A stretch of DNA of 64,000 nt. Origin: Fidelibacterota bacterium. Lineage in GTDB: Bacteria > Fidelibacterota > Marinisomatia > SCGC-AAA003-L08 > JACNLC01. Position 1 is the first letter of the stretch, and each line of letters starts with the position of its first letter. The stretch is from the NCBI GenBank assembly GCA_018657495.1, contig JABHXA010000005.1:1-64000 (forward strand), given 5' to 3'. Below, one piece after another: positions 27,106-36,417 of this stretch. Under the pieces are notes generated by a model. That model had not been told where the DNA came from. It searched no databases and worked only from the letters and a program-made list of their open reading frames with translations. Both the position numbers and the translations under genes were made by a program.

Positions 27106-29748
27106 CTATTTAACAATTAATAATGTATGATTCTCGGGGAGCATTAGATATTTATCTGCAACCTCTTTTAATCGGTCAACGGTAATTTCGTCAAGCTGTG
27201 AATATCGATCCGCAGCAAGTGAATAATCATCGTAATAATAATCATAATATCCCATATAAAATGCCTGGCCTATACGAGTCAGATTTCGCCTGAGATACTT
27301 GCCCTTTCCGGCATTTACTGTCTTGCGGATTTCGTCTGCATCCAAATCTGAAATAGCCGAAGTATGATAATATTTCTTCACACCGTCAAGGGCAATATCA
27401 ATATTCTCCACACCGGTTCCGATATAGGCAGTTAGCCACCCGTAGTCACCCTCATGACCATCACTTATACCTAAACTATATGCAAGTCCCTGCTCTTCAC
27501 GGAGATCAAATGCCATACGGTATGAGAGTATCCTTGACAGTAAAGAAAAAGCCTGTATGTCATCCTTGTCGATTTTGAATTTATACCCAAGGAGAATATG
27601 TGCCTGTTCTTTACCCATATCAATTTCATTTTGATTATTTTTGGAATCCGTTTTGATTGGATATGTATATCTTTTCGATGGTTTGGAATTATTGGCCCAG
27701 ATACCATTGAACAAATCTTTATATATATCATGGGACAATCGTGAGGAGATCGTAATGATATAATTTTCCGGTGAGAAATATTCTTTTTGCAATGCAGATA
27801 GATTTCCAGTAGTGATCATATTGAGGGATCCCATCGAACCACTTACATTCCCAGCAGATGGATGATCTTCACCAAGAAACATTTTGTTATATTCAATCCG
27901 TGCCGTCTGGCTTGCAGTACTTTTCTGCATCATTAACCGACCCTGGGCCTTTTCAAGTGCCCCATCGACTTTTTGATCATCCAGGACGGTGTTTGACATC
28001 ATATGGGTTACGAGTTTGATTGCATCCACAGCATCGTTATCGAGACATTCAACACGAAGATAACCATATTCGGTGGAATTATAATAATCGTCATAAGGGA
28101 TAAATCCCATATCAATAAATTTTGTAGTTGCACCAATTTCACCCATTAATTCTGCTAACTCATCACTGGAATATGTATCGGTTCCAGACTCAAGGAGCGA
28201 GTGGAGAATCTCAACTCCACCGTTTATATCACCTTCCAGATGACTGCGGTTTTTGATGAGGATATGCATACCCATAATCTCAGACCCGCCTCCGGTAGAG
28301 GTAATCAGTGTGGCTCCGGAAGGAAGAATGGATTTTTCGTAAACTACTTCTGTTGTCTCGCCTGTTTCCTCTTTGGTGACATTTGGTTGAATGATATTAA
28401 ACCTGGACGGCTTTAAAGTGAAATATGTCATTTCATTCTGCATGATGGAGGTTGTCAGAACTGGAAGAACCTGTTGTTCGCTGATAACCCCGATGCCTCC
28501 CTGAATCGCCAAAACATTGGCCTTCATCATACCATAATAATGGGGTTGATCCAGATAAGAAAATTCTTCAACCTGGCGTTTCTTTACCCAGGCTGATACA
28601 TTCTTTTCTGTGATTAGACCGGGAATGAGTTTAGAATTTCTGTCTACTGAAGAGACACATTCCTGCATTACCTTTTGAATATCAACATCCGGTCCGACTT
28701 TAAAGTTTAATGTTATTCCTGAATAGAATGGATCACCAATCAAACTGGCTGAAATACCATAATCAGGAAGATCATCTGATAATTGATCATTTAAAAATTC
28801 AACATACATTTCGAGAGCGAACCGACGTATTGTTTTTGAATATTGTGACTGAGAGTTACCAGCTGGAGAATTAATATCCAGACCAAAAATAACCTGACCA
28901 TAGAATTTCTCAACTTCGAGAACAACCTGATCCAGGTTGTATGCCTGATCAAGATGTCTATCTGGATTTGTATTCACCGGGGAGTCCGGCATTGATCCAG
29001 GTGCTTCATCCCCATAAATATCCTCAAGTTGACTTCTTATTGTTTTTGGATCAAAATTACCAATTACAGAGAGTATCATATTATTAGGGACATAATGGGT
29101 CTGGTAAAAATCCCAGATATTTTGACGTGACATATGTTCAATTGTGCTGACAGTCCCCAGGGTCGGAAATCCTTCACCAGCATCGCCATAAGTCATGCGG
29201 GTAAAAGCATTCACCACCTTGGTGGATTCACGATCTCTACCTTTACGAATCTCCTCAATGACTATGCCCCGTTCTTTTTCAAGTTTTTCAGCTGGGATTA
29301 CAGAATGAAAAAGCATATCAGACTGGATATCCATGCCTTCCAGAAGATATTGAGATGGAAGCAACAGAATAAAATCTGTAAAATATTCAGAAGTATAGGC
29401 ATTGCTGTAAGCACCAAGATCATCCGTTTCTTCATATAGAACTTCCTGGCTTCGTGTATCCGTTCCGTTGAATAATAGATGCTCAAGCATATGCGACATA
29501 CCACTGGTATTGTAATCTTCAAATGCTGAACCGACTCGAATTGTCGTATTCAAACATACCATTGGAGAGGCGCTATTATGAATGGTCAATACTTCCAGTC
29601 CATTTTCAAGATAAAAATTTTGCATGTAATCCGGATAAGCCATAACAGGGGGCAGATTCTGTTCAGGAGAACTAAATTCTGGTGAGGGTGCGACTCCGGC
29701 ACAATTTATTGAAAATATTATCAGCATAACTAAGGATAGTAATCTCAT
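27106..29748 (-). CDS. M16 (insulinase/pitrilysin) family zinc peptidase, lipoprotein
   Basis: 880 aa, a two-half M16 enzyme. A signal peptide ends at a lipobox-like FSINC (Cys16). The active half has the inverted zinc motif HMLEHLLF at about residues 85-92 and the distal Glu in ERGIVIEEIRKG about 75 residues later. The second half (about 470-880) is the inactive partner repeat, giving the clam-shell that digests peptides below about 7 kDa. Asn at the -1 position of the lipobox is unusual for enterobacteria; the substrate-binding protein at 34380 shows the same INC pattern. Forms a unit with the M1-like gene that follows. Confidence 0.9.
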   Translation of the reverse strand: MRLLSLVMLIIFSINCAGVAPSPEFSSPEQNLPPVMAYPDYMQNFYLENGLEVLTIHNSASPMVCLNTTIRVGSAFEDYNTSGMSHMLEHLLFNGTDTRSQEVLYEETDDLGAYSNAYTSEYFTDFILLLPSQYLLEGMDIQSDMLFHSVIPAEKLEKERGIVIEEIRKGRDRESTKVVNAFTRMTYGDAGEGFPTLGTVSTIEHMSRQNIWDFYQTHYVPNNMILSVIGNFDPKTIRSQLEDIYGDEAPGSMPDSPVNTNPDRHLDQAYNLDQVVLEVEKFYGQVIFGLDINSPAGNSQSQYSKTIRRFALEMYVEFLNDQLSDDLPDYGISASLIGDPFYSGITLNFKVGPDVDIQKVMQECVSSVDRNSKLIPGLITEKNVSAWVKKRQVEEFSYLDQPHYYGMMKANVLAIQGGIGVISEQQVLPVLTTSIMQNEMTYFTLKPSRFNIIQPNVTKEETGETTEVVYEKSILPSGATLITSTGGGSEIMGMHILIKNRSHLEGDINGGVEILHSLLESGTDTYSSDELAELMGEIGATTKFIDMGFIPYDDYYNSTEYGYLRVECLDNDAVDAIKLVTHMMSNTVLDDQKVDGALEKAQGRLMMQKSTASQTARIEYNKMFLGEDHPSAGNVSGSMGSLNMITTGNLSALQKEYFSPENYIITISSRLSHDIYKDLFNGIWANNSKPSKRYTYPIKTDSKNNQNEIDMGKEQAHILLGYKFKIDKDDIQAFSLLSRILSYRMAFDLREEQGLAYSLGISDGHEGDYGWLTAYIGTGVENIDIALDGVKKYYHTSAISDLDADEIRKTVNAGKGKYLRRNLTRIGQAFYMGYYDYYYDDYSLAADRYSQLDEITVDRLKEVADKYLMLPENHTLLIVK

Positions 29749-29814
29749 ATTCGAGTCCCTTTCATCAAAATTATTAATAGTTTAATCTCATAGTGAAGAT
29801 TCTTTAAAATAATT

Positions 29815-29862
29815 ATATAAAAAACAAACCCTCCTGCCATGGAAAATGGTATCAGGAGGGTT
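29815..29862 (-). terminator. Rho-independent terminator of tldD-tldE
   Basis: A perfect 10-bp stem, AACCCTCCTG (29827-29836) with CAGGAGGGTT (29853-29862). On the minus strand it is followed by a T-rich run, just after the tldE stop. Confidence 0.8.
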
Positions 29863-29883
29863 GAAATATATCTGGCCAGGATA

Positions 29884-31206
29884 TTAAAGTGTTAAGGCAA
29901 ATGAAGATAGTAAGATACCTGGGCAGAAGGTTCCTCCCAGTTCCCGTCCTTCATACGTCCCCACTTCAGGATTCATTCTGGCACGATCTGTAACGGCTTC
30001 GAGATTATCCCCGAAAAAATTATACAGACTGTCATCAAATCTCATATTTTCAATAGGTGCGACGATTTTTCCATCTTCCACCCAGAAACAGGCATATCGA
30101 GTCATACCGGTAATTCTGCCGCCGATCTGATCACTCCAGTTCAGATAATGTAAATTGGAAAGATAAACACCTGTGCCTAATTCATTGAGTACATCATCTT
30201 CATTCAGAGAACCGCCAGCCATTACCGGTGACCTGAATCCTTCTCCTCCACTGGCAAAATTCGATTTCTTATTATATTCTTTGGCAGTACGAGTACTGAT
30301 AAGTGTATTTACTAATTTACCTTTATCAATGATTTGTAATAACTCCGGAGCGGTTTCACCATTGGCATTAAACCTTGGAACTGTGCCATTTCTGAAATCT
30401 TCCGAAAGGGAAAATTTTTCAGACAGCCTGATGTTCTCATTTCTCATTTTACAAAATGCACTTTCACCCTGTTGAATTGCAGCCTCGCTGGTACCGCCCC
30501 ATGAAAACATTCTAAGGATATCTGCAACACCGGCTGAGGCGATAAAGGTACGATAATTCCCCGGTTCAATTCTTTTTGGCGGTAGCTGCATCAGCTCTAG
30601 TTTTTCAATGGATTTACCGACAAATGCCTGATAATCCTCATGGTCCCAATTTGTCCCGGCATAGGTTGCTTTCACCATTTTTTCAGTAGGGGTAATTAAC
30701 GAATAGTCCAAAGAGAAGGTGTCCGTAGCAAACCAATGCTTCTGACCGACGGAATTCATATTCCCCTGCATGATTCTTCCAGATGCCAGGATGCCGGACA
30801 TATCCACCCGGTTAAATGGTGGGATAATATCTTCAAGACAATTTTCAGAATCGGGCAATTCACCAGTATGTTCCTCACGGCTGGAACCGAGGTTTTCAGG
30901 TTCAACTATAAAGGGGTCTTCCGGTAACTGACTGACATCATTTCTCAGCCTGAGGAGTTCATCCAGGGCATTTTTATAATCCTGGTCCACATTACCTGAA
31001 ACGGTGATAGATCCTGAAGTAGTTCTTTTTCCTGAAATCAATTCCATTGCTAATACGGCATCATCAACCAAACCAGTCTGCCGGACTTTAGCGCCGTTAA
31101 ACCGGATAAATTGACTGGATTCCGCTCCAAAGGAGATTTTCAGTTTTTCGTCATTGACTAACTGCTGAACCAGTTTTTCACCTACTTGATAAAAATTATT
31201 TTCCAT
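29884..31206 (-). CDS. tldE: TldE/PmbA-like subunit of the TldD/E protease
   Basis: 440 aa. The regulatory, non-catalytic half of the TldD-TldE heterodimer that cleaves unfolded peptides and matures some ribosomally made peptides. The family features are visible (an N-terminal domain with FGAESSQFIRFNG, and the central SAGVADILRMFSWGG and NFASGGEGFRSPVMAGG segments). The HExxxH zinc motif of TldD is absent, as expected. It follows tldD by 58 bases on the same strand and is followed by a strong terminator. Confidence 0.88.
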   Translation of the reverse strand: MENNFYQVGEKLVQQLVNDEKLKISFGAESSQFIRFNGAKVRQTGLVDDAVLAMELISGKRTTSGSITVSGNVDQDYKNALDELLRLRNDVSQLPEDPFIVEPENLGSSREEHTGELPDSENCLEDIIPPFNRVDMSGILASGRIMQGNMNSVGQKHWFATDTFSLDYSLITPTEKMVKATYAGTNWDHEDYQAFVGKSIEKLELMQLPPKRIEPGNYRTFIASAGVADILRMFSWGGTSEAAIQQGESAFCKMRNENIRLSEKFSLSEDFRNGTVPRFNANGETAPELLQIIDKGKLVNTLISTRTAKEYNKKSNFASGGEGFRSPVMAGGSLNEDDVLNELGTGVYLSNLHYLNWSDQIGGRITGMTRYACFWVEDGKIVAPIENMRFDDSLYNFFGDNLEAVTDRARMNPEVGTYEGRELGGTFCPGILLSSFALTL

Positions 31207-31264
31207 GTATTCCTCAATTAAAGGCTATAAACAAAATTGTAAAAGCAATGTTGTGGCGGCTGTT

Positions 31265-32704
31265 TTAAGCACCACCGAAAATTTCGATATTTTCAAACAA
31301 TGCCAGTGGCGATGCATGTCCGACACGAATCACCTGATTCGGTTCCCCCTTGCCACAATAAGGAGTTCCATAAATTCCAAAAGTATCCCTGTTACCTACC
31401 ATTTTCAGGCTATTCCAGAATGGATTTGTAATGGCCCGATAATTTGGATTCCTCAATGTTTTGGTCAGCTTACCATTTTCAATAAGTTTGCCATATTCGC
31501 AACCAAATTGAAATTTATTTCGATAATCATCGATTGACCAGGATCTGTTAGACTCCATATACACGCCATGTTCAACAGAACCGATGATGTCATCAAAGCT
31601 ACTGTCGCCAGGTTCAAGATTGAGATTGGCCATTCTGTCGATTGGAGCACGATTCCATGAGCTGGAACGGAAATTGGCTACACCGGGTAATCCGGATCGA
31701 GTTTGACTTTCCATGCCGCCAAGACCACGCACAAGTAAACCATTTCTGACGATATATTCTTTTTCTGCCTTCATGCCACCATCGTCAAAGGCATATGAGG
31801 CAAGTTGATTTTCCACAGTAGGGTCAAAGGAGATATTCATGAGTTTAGATCCGTACTGGAGATTTCCAAAATCTTCTAAACGAACAAAACTCCAACCGGC
31901 ATAATTTCGCTCATCACCCAATATTCTGTCAATTTCCAAAGCATGACCGACACTTTCGTGGATCTGGAGCAACATCTGATCAGGAGATAAAACTAATGAG
32001 GTTGATTCCGTTGGGCATTCCTCTGCAGAAAGTAATTCGACGGATTGATTACCAATTTTCTCGCATCTTTCCAAAATTTCATTTTCATCAAAAACTTCCA
32101 TACCAGCTTGATAACTGCGGGCCAGCATGCCGTGATCAGTTCTCTTTTGGATGATGGGTCCATCCTGAGCCGTGGCGGTAAAATCGCAGGAAATAATTGT
32201 ATATTTCTGTTCAACATCACTGCCGTTTGTACTCACAAAATTTGACTTGCAATCTACCAGCCTGGCAAATGCAGAACGACTGACTATCTTGTCTGAAACA
32301 TTTAGTTTTGCACAGCCCTTCATTAGAATATCATTCAGATCACCGGCAGACATTAATGCCTGAGATTTCTCGTAGGGAGATTGGTATTTCCCGATTGCTG
32401 CAGGCCTGACCTTATCGGTGAAAGAATGAATTGAATATTTTGACGCCAGCTGTGCCTGTTTCACTGCCTTTTCTGCAGCAGCCTGTATCCTTAGCGGATC
32501 AAATGAGTTTACCCCATAATAGCCAAATTGTCCATTGACTAGTACCTCTATCATAACACCATGAGTAGCATCACGCTGATTGGCCTGTGGTTTATCATCT
32601 CTAATGATCCGGTATGTTGTACTTTCAAATACCTGACGAAGACCGATCCAGTCGGCTTGAACATTAATTCCGTCCAGTAATTTCTTTAAATTTGTGTTTT
32701 CCAT
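31265..32704 (-). CDS. tldD: TldD zinc protease subunit
   Basis: 479 aa, the catalytic subunit of the TldD/E complex. The zinc motif HESVGHALEIDRILGDE (HExxxH, about residues 250-266) is intact. The C-terminal part with the conserved VRGLGGMESQTRSGLPGVANF region and the Cys and Gly of the metal-binding end (GTPYCGKGEPNQVIRVGHASP) is present. In other bacteria TldD/E degrade peptides and process microcin B17 and related RiPP precursors. Here the pair sits between M16/M1 peptidases and a Yej-type peptide importer, so peptide turnover is the simplest reading. Confidence 0.92.
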   Translation of the reverse strand: MENTNLKKLLDGINVQADWIGLRQVFESTTYRIIRDDKPQANQRDATHGVMIEVLVNGQFGYYGVNSFDPLRIQAAAEKAVKQAQLASKYSIHSFTDKVRPAAIGKYQSPYEKSQALMSAGDLNDILMKGCAKLNVSDKIVSRSAFARLVDCKSNFVSTNGSDVEQKYTIISCDFTATAQDGPIIQKRTDHGMLARSYQAGMEVFDENEILERCEKIGNQSVELLSAEECPTESTSLVLSPDQMLLQIHESVGHALEIDRILGDERNYAGWSFVRLEDFGNLQYGSKLMNISFDPTVENQLASYAFDDGGMKAEKEYIVRNGLLVRGLGGMESQTRSGLPGVANFRSSSWNRAPIDRMANLNLEPGDSSFDDIIGSVEHGVYMESNRSWSIDDYRNKFQFGCEYGKLIENGKLTKTLRNPNYRAITNPFWNSLKMVGNRDTFGIYGTPYCGKGEPNQVIRVGHASPLALFENIEIFGGA

Positions 32705-33063
32705 TAACTGCCTCTATATTCGATTCAAATTGAATGTATTTCTGCAAAAAAGATAGTGTGAAAATTACGACGAAAACTCGGTTGAAGGCATGTGAAAAAT
32801 GGAGGACAAAGTTTCAGTTTACATGATGAATATAATTAGCATCCTTCCATCGATTATTTTGATATGTCTGGCACTGAAACTGGTTAGTGATTCGGACTTA
32901 ATATGAGAAGTGCTTGAAACAATATTATTCTTGGATTAGAATATCTACCGGTCAGTTATAATTACTATGTTGGCACAATATCGATAACCGCAATAACCTA
33001 CAATATTATGTATTTCAAATTTCATCGCCTCAAATACCATTAATAGTCTTTAATTTTAATGTT
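32705..33063. other. Non-coding divergent promoter region between tldD and the endonuclease gene
   Basis: 359 AT-rich bases separating two genes read outwards, so it must hold both promoters. No repeat, operator or RNA gene is recognised. Confidence 0.45.
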
Positions 33064-34059
33064 ATGAAATCAACATACAATCACCACTTTATTAGATATA
33101 TTTTCTTTTTTATTTTAACTGCATATTCATTTGCTGAAATTCCTGATGGTTATTATGATAACGCTTTTGGAGAAGAAGGTGAAGGATTACAATCAGCTTT
33201 ACATAACATAATTGATAATCACAATGTTCAAAGTTATGGTTCATTGCATGGTCATTATGAAACTACAGATGATAAACCGGATGGCACCGTTTGGGATATG
33301 TACTCTGATGTCCCAGGAGGTACTCCGCCTTATATTTACAATTTCACTAGCTCAGATCAATGTGGGAATTATGGTGGTGAAGGAGATTGTTATAATCGTG
33401 AGCATAGCTGGCCAAAGAGTTGGTTTAATGATGCTTCACCAATGAAAACTGATTTATTTCATGTGTATCCGACAGATGGTTATGTCAATGGAATGCGAGG
33501 CAATTATCCTTATGGTGAAGTTGGCAACGCCTCATGGACATCTCAAAATGGCAGTAAGAGAGGATCTTGTTCGTTTCCCGGTTATTCAGGCACAGTATTC
33601 GAACCAATTGATGAGTATAAAGGAGATCTTGCCCGCACATATTTTTATATGTCCACACGATATTATAATGAAGACAGCAGCTGGGATAATAATGGCATGG
33701 TAAATGGTGCTGATCTTCTACCATGGGCCGTAAATCTCCTGATTTCCTGGCATGAAGCAGATCCTGTCTCTTTAAAAGAAGTTGATCGAAACGATGCTGT
33801 ATACCAAATTCAAAACAATCGAAATCCTTTTATCGATCATCCTGAATGGGTATCATGCATCTGGGATGGCAGCTGTGAGCAATTACCGGGTGACCTGAAT
33901 GGTGATCTTCTGGTTGATGTCCTCGATATTGTGATGATAGTTGATGTGATCCTTTATGGTGAGTTTAGCGAATATCAGCTTTTAGCTGGCGATCTCAATG
34001 TTGATGGAGTATTAGACGTCTTGGATATTGTCATGTTAGTTGATCTGATATTGGGATAA
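33064..34059 (+). CDS. Secreted endonuclease I with dockerin-like tail
   Basis: 331 aa. Signal peptide at about residues 1-22. The nuclease domain has the family motifs NREHSWPKSWF (about residues 110-120, the active His in EHSWP), DLFHVYPTDGYVNGMRGN (about 133-150) and YPYGEV. Enzymes of this family cut DNA (some also RNA) outside the cytoplasm and are thought to serve nutrient gain from extracellular DNA. The C-terminus (about 272-331) has the two dockerin-like loops GDLNGDLLVDVLDI and GDLNVDGVLDVLDI seen on the proteases here. Stands alone. Confidence 0.9.
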   Translation: MKSTYNHHFIRYIFFFILTAYSFAEIPDGYYDNAFGEEGEGLQSALHNIIDNHNVQSYGSLHGHYETTDDKPDGTVWDMYSDVPGGTPPYIYNFTSSDQCGNYGGEGDCYNREHSWPKSWFNDASPMKTDLFHVYPTDGYVNGMRGNYPYGEVGNASWTSQNGSKRGSCSFPGYSGTVFEPIDEYKGDLARTYFYMSTRYYNEDSSWDNNGMVNGADLLPWAVNLLISWHEADPVSLKEVDRNDAVYQIQNNRNPFIDHPEWVSCIWDGSCEQLPGDLNGDLLVDVLDIVMIVDVILYGEFSEYQLLAGDLNVDGVLDVLDIVMLVDLILG

Positions 34060-34061
34060 TA

Positions 34062-34219
34062 GGTTACTTCGACTCCGCTCTGTTACCCGAATTTTCATTA
34101 GAATAAACTGTTTTCCATCAATCACATTTGATTTCAATAGTTTCTTTTAGAAATTATTTGCACAGCGTCCTTCCATTTATGTGGATAAACTGATGTTGCT
34201 GAGCGGAGCCGAATTAACC
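34062..34219. repeat. MITE-like element bounded by 25-base imperfect inverted repeats
   Basis: Left arm 34062-34086 and right arm 34195-34219 match as inverted repeats at 20 of 25 positions, with the core TTCGACTCCGCTC / GAGCGGAGCCGAA. The roughly 108 bases between them encode nothing visible. The left arm begins just after the endonuclease stop and may act as a terminator hairpin. The remaining gap to 34380 is the promoter region of the importer operon. Confidence 0.5.
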
Positions 34220-34379
34220 ATATTTTCAGTCACATTCTTTTTCAATATTTTACATGTGTTTGTGAGTCATGATAGCCTAACTTTACAGCTGTAAAATTCA
34301 TACCATTCGGTATTTTGATTTTAAAATCAACATATTTTTTTTAAACCATTTAACCGGAAATTTCACATAGGAGTTTATC

Positions 34380-36344
34380 ATGCTCAAACAATTCGCACGA
34401 ATCTTGTTTTCTACCCTTATGATTGCGTTGGTAATCAATTGCGGTGGCGGCGATAAAAAAGAAGTTAAGACAACGTCACAAACATCCACAACTGCAGAAG
34501 TATCTTCATCCTCATCAGATATTGTTTCTGCCAAAGATGGCGGTAAAGGATTTGAAGCAATTTCTGAAGGATTAGGATTTATTACCTACACTCCAAAACC
34601 TGAAGATCTTCAATTCTTTGGTGATCCACGGGCAATTAAAGGCGGGACCCTTACCAGCATTACATCCAGATTCCCAGCAACATTAAGAACCATTGGTCAG
34701 AATTCAAATTATGTTGAAAACAGTACCATTGAAGGGCTTTGTTATGAAGGAATGATCACAACCCATCCCACAACTTTAGAGTTTATTCCATCCTTGGCAA
34801 CACATTGGAAAATTTCTGATGACAAAATGACTTTCTGGTTTAGACTTAATCCAAAAGCAAGATTTTCTGATGGCACTGAAGTTACGTCAAAAGATGTTGT
34901 AGCGACATATGACTTGAGAATGGACGAAACCATCTTATTCCCATCATCTCAGCTGGTATATGGAAAGTTTGATCGTCCTGTTGCCGAAAGCAAATACATT
35001 GTCAGTGTCAAATGCCAACAACTAAGTTGGAGAAATCTCCTTTACTTTGGCAGTATGTCCATCCTTCCTGAACACATTTTACGGGATTTAGACGGAACAG
35101 ATTACCTTGAAGAATATCAGTATAAAATGATGCCGGGAACGGGTGTCTATATCATCCATGAAAAAGATATTGTTAATCAGGAATCATTTACATTAACCCG
35201 CCGGGATAACTACTGGGATAGAGACAATCCTGTGAATGCCTATACCAGCAATTTTGATAAAATTAAATTTTCTGTGGTCAAAGACAATCGTACAATTGAG
35301 TTTGAAAAATTTAAAAAAGGTGAACAGGATTTTTATGTTGTTGCCGCCTCCAGAGAATGGATTGAAGATTGCGAAGTTGATTCGCTTGATGAAGGCGCCA
35401 CCAGCTGGCCCTACTCCATCAAAAAAGGCTGGGTGAAAAAACGAAAGATTTTTTCTGAAAAACCTGCCGGAACCTCTGGATATGCATTCAACATGAGAAA
35501 GTGGCCCTTCGATGATAAACGTATTCGCTATGCTTTTTCCTATTTATATGACCGCGAGAAAATGAACAAGGAAATGTATTATAACGAATACTCAATGATG
35601 CATTCAATGTACTCCGGTTCTGTCTATGAAAATCCAAATAATGAAAAAGTATTGTATAACCCAGAAAAAGCCGTCGCCTTATTAAAAGAAGCTGGTTATT
35701 CAAATCGTAATTCTGATGGATGGCTTGTTAACGATGAAACCGGGCAAATTCTTCAATTTGAGATTTCTATTATGACTGGTTCGGCATATATGGTAACACC
35801 TGTACAGCAGATGATGAAAGATTATGGTATTGATATGCAGATCAAATTTGTTGATGGAAATACAAATTGGAAAAATCTCATGGAGCGAAATTACACTGTT
35901 TATATGCAGAATTGGAGTGGACTGGTATTTCCAAATCCTGAAACCTCTTTAAAATCCAGTCTTGCAGATGAGGCATTTAATAATAATATATCCGGTTTCA
36001 AAAATGATCGCGTTGACGAATTGCTTGATGAATATGACCAATCATTTGATCAGGCAAGACGTGTGGAAATCATTCGTGAAGTTGATGGCATATATTCAGA
36101 TATTCACCCAGCGGCATGGGGCATTGTCCGTAATTATCAGAGAATGATTTATTGGGATAAATTTGGATACCCGGAATATATGGTTTCCCGATATGGTGGA
36201 GACTATCGTTCAATATACACATATTGGTGGATTGATCCTGACAAAGAAGCTCGTCTCGAAAAAGCCATGGCCAATGATGAAACGCTGCCTCAAGGTGACG
36301 TAGATGTTAAATTCTGGCCCAAATACTTGAACCTGAACCAATAG
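34380..36344 (+). CDS. Yej-type peptide ABC importer, substrate-binding lipoprotein
   Basis: 654 aa, extracytoplasmic binding protein of solute-binding family 5. The signal peptide ends at VINCGGG (Cys21), then a Ser/Thr-rich linker. Family motifs include FRLNPKARFSDGTEVTSKD (about 157-175) and AFNMRKWPFDDKRIRYAFSY (about 362-381). PEKAVALLKEAGY is about 424-436. The FNM-type start of the second lobe and YNEYSMMHSMYSGS resemble YejA rather than OppA. An AGGAG site lies before the ATG. First gene of a five-gene operon, and should capture peptides or peptide-like compounds. Confidence 0.87.
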   Translation: MLKQFARILFSTLMIALVINCGGGDKKEVKTTSQTSTTAEVSSSSSDIVSAKDGGKGFEAISEGLGFITYTPKPEDLQFFGDPRAIKGGTLTSITSRFPATLRTIGQNSNYVENSTIEGLCYEGMITTHPTTLEFIPSLATHWKISDDKMTFWFRLNPKARFSDGTEVTSKDVVATYDLRMDETILFPSSQLVYGKFDRPVAESKYIVSVKCQQLSWRNLLYFGSMSILPEHILRDLDGTDYLEEYQYKMMPGTGVYIIHEKDIVNQESFTLTRRDNYWDRDNPVNAYTSNFDKIKFSVVKDNRTIEFEKFKKGEQDFYVVAASREWIEDCEVDSLDEGATSWPYSIKKGWVKKRKIFSEKPAGTSGYAFNMRKWPFDDKRIRYAFSYLYDREKMNKEMYYNEYSMMHSMYSGSVYENPNNEKVLYNPEKAVALLKEAGYSNRNSDGWLVNDETGQILQFEISIMTGSAYMVTPVQQMMKDYGIDMQIKFVDGNTNWKNLMERNYTVYMQNWSGLVFPNPETSLKSSLADEAFNNNISGFKNDRVDELLDEYDQSFDQARRVEIIREVDGIYSDIHPAAWGIVRNYQRMIYWDKFGYPEYMVSRYGGDYRSIYTYWWIDPDKEARLEKAMANDETLPQGDVDVKFWPKYLNLNQ

Positions 36345-36417
36345 AAGGTCGGAGAATATTTGATTAACATTATTTGATGAATGCTTCTCTCATAATTCTA
36401 TCAGGAGAATTTTATAG

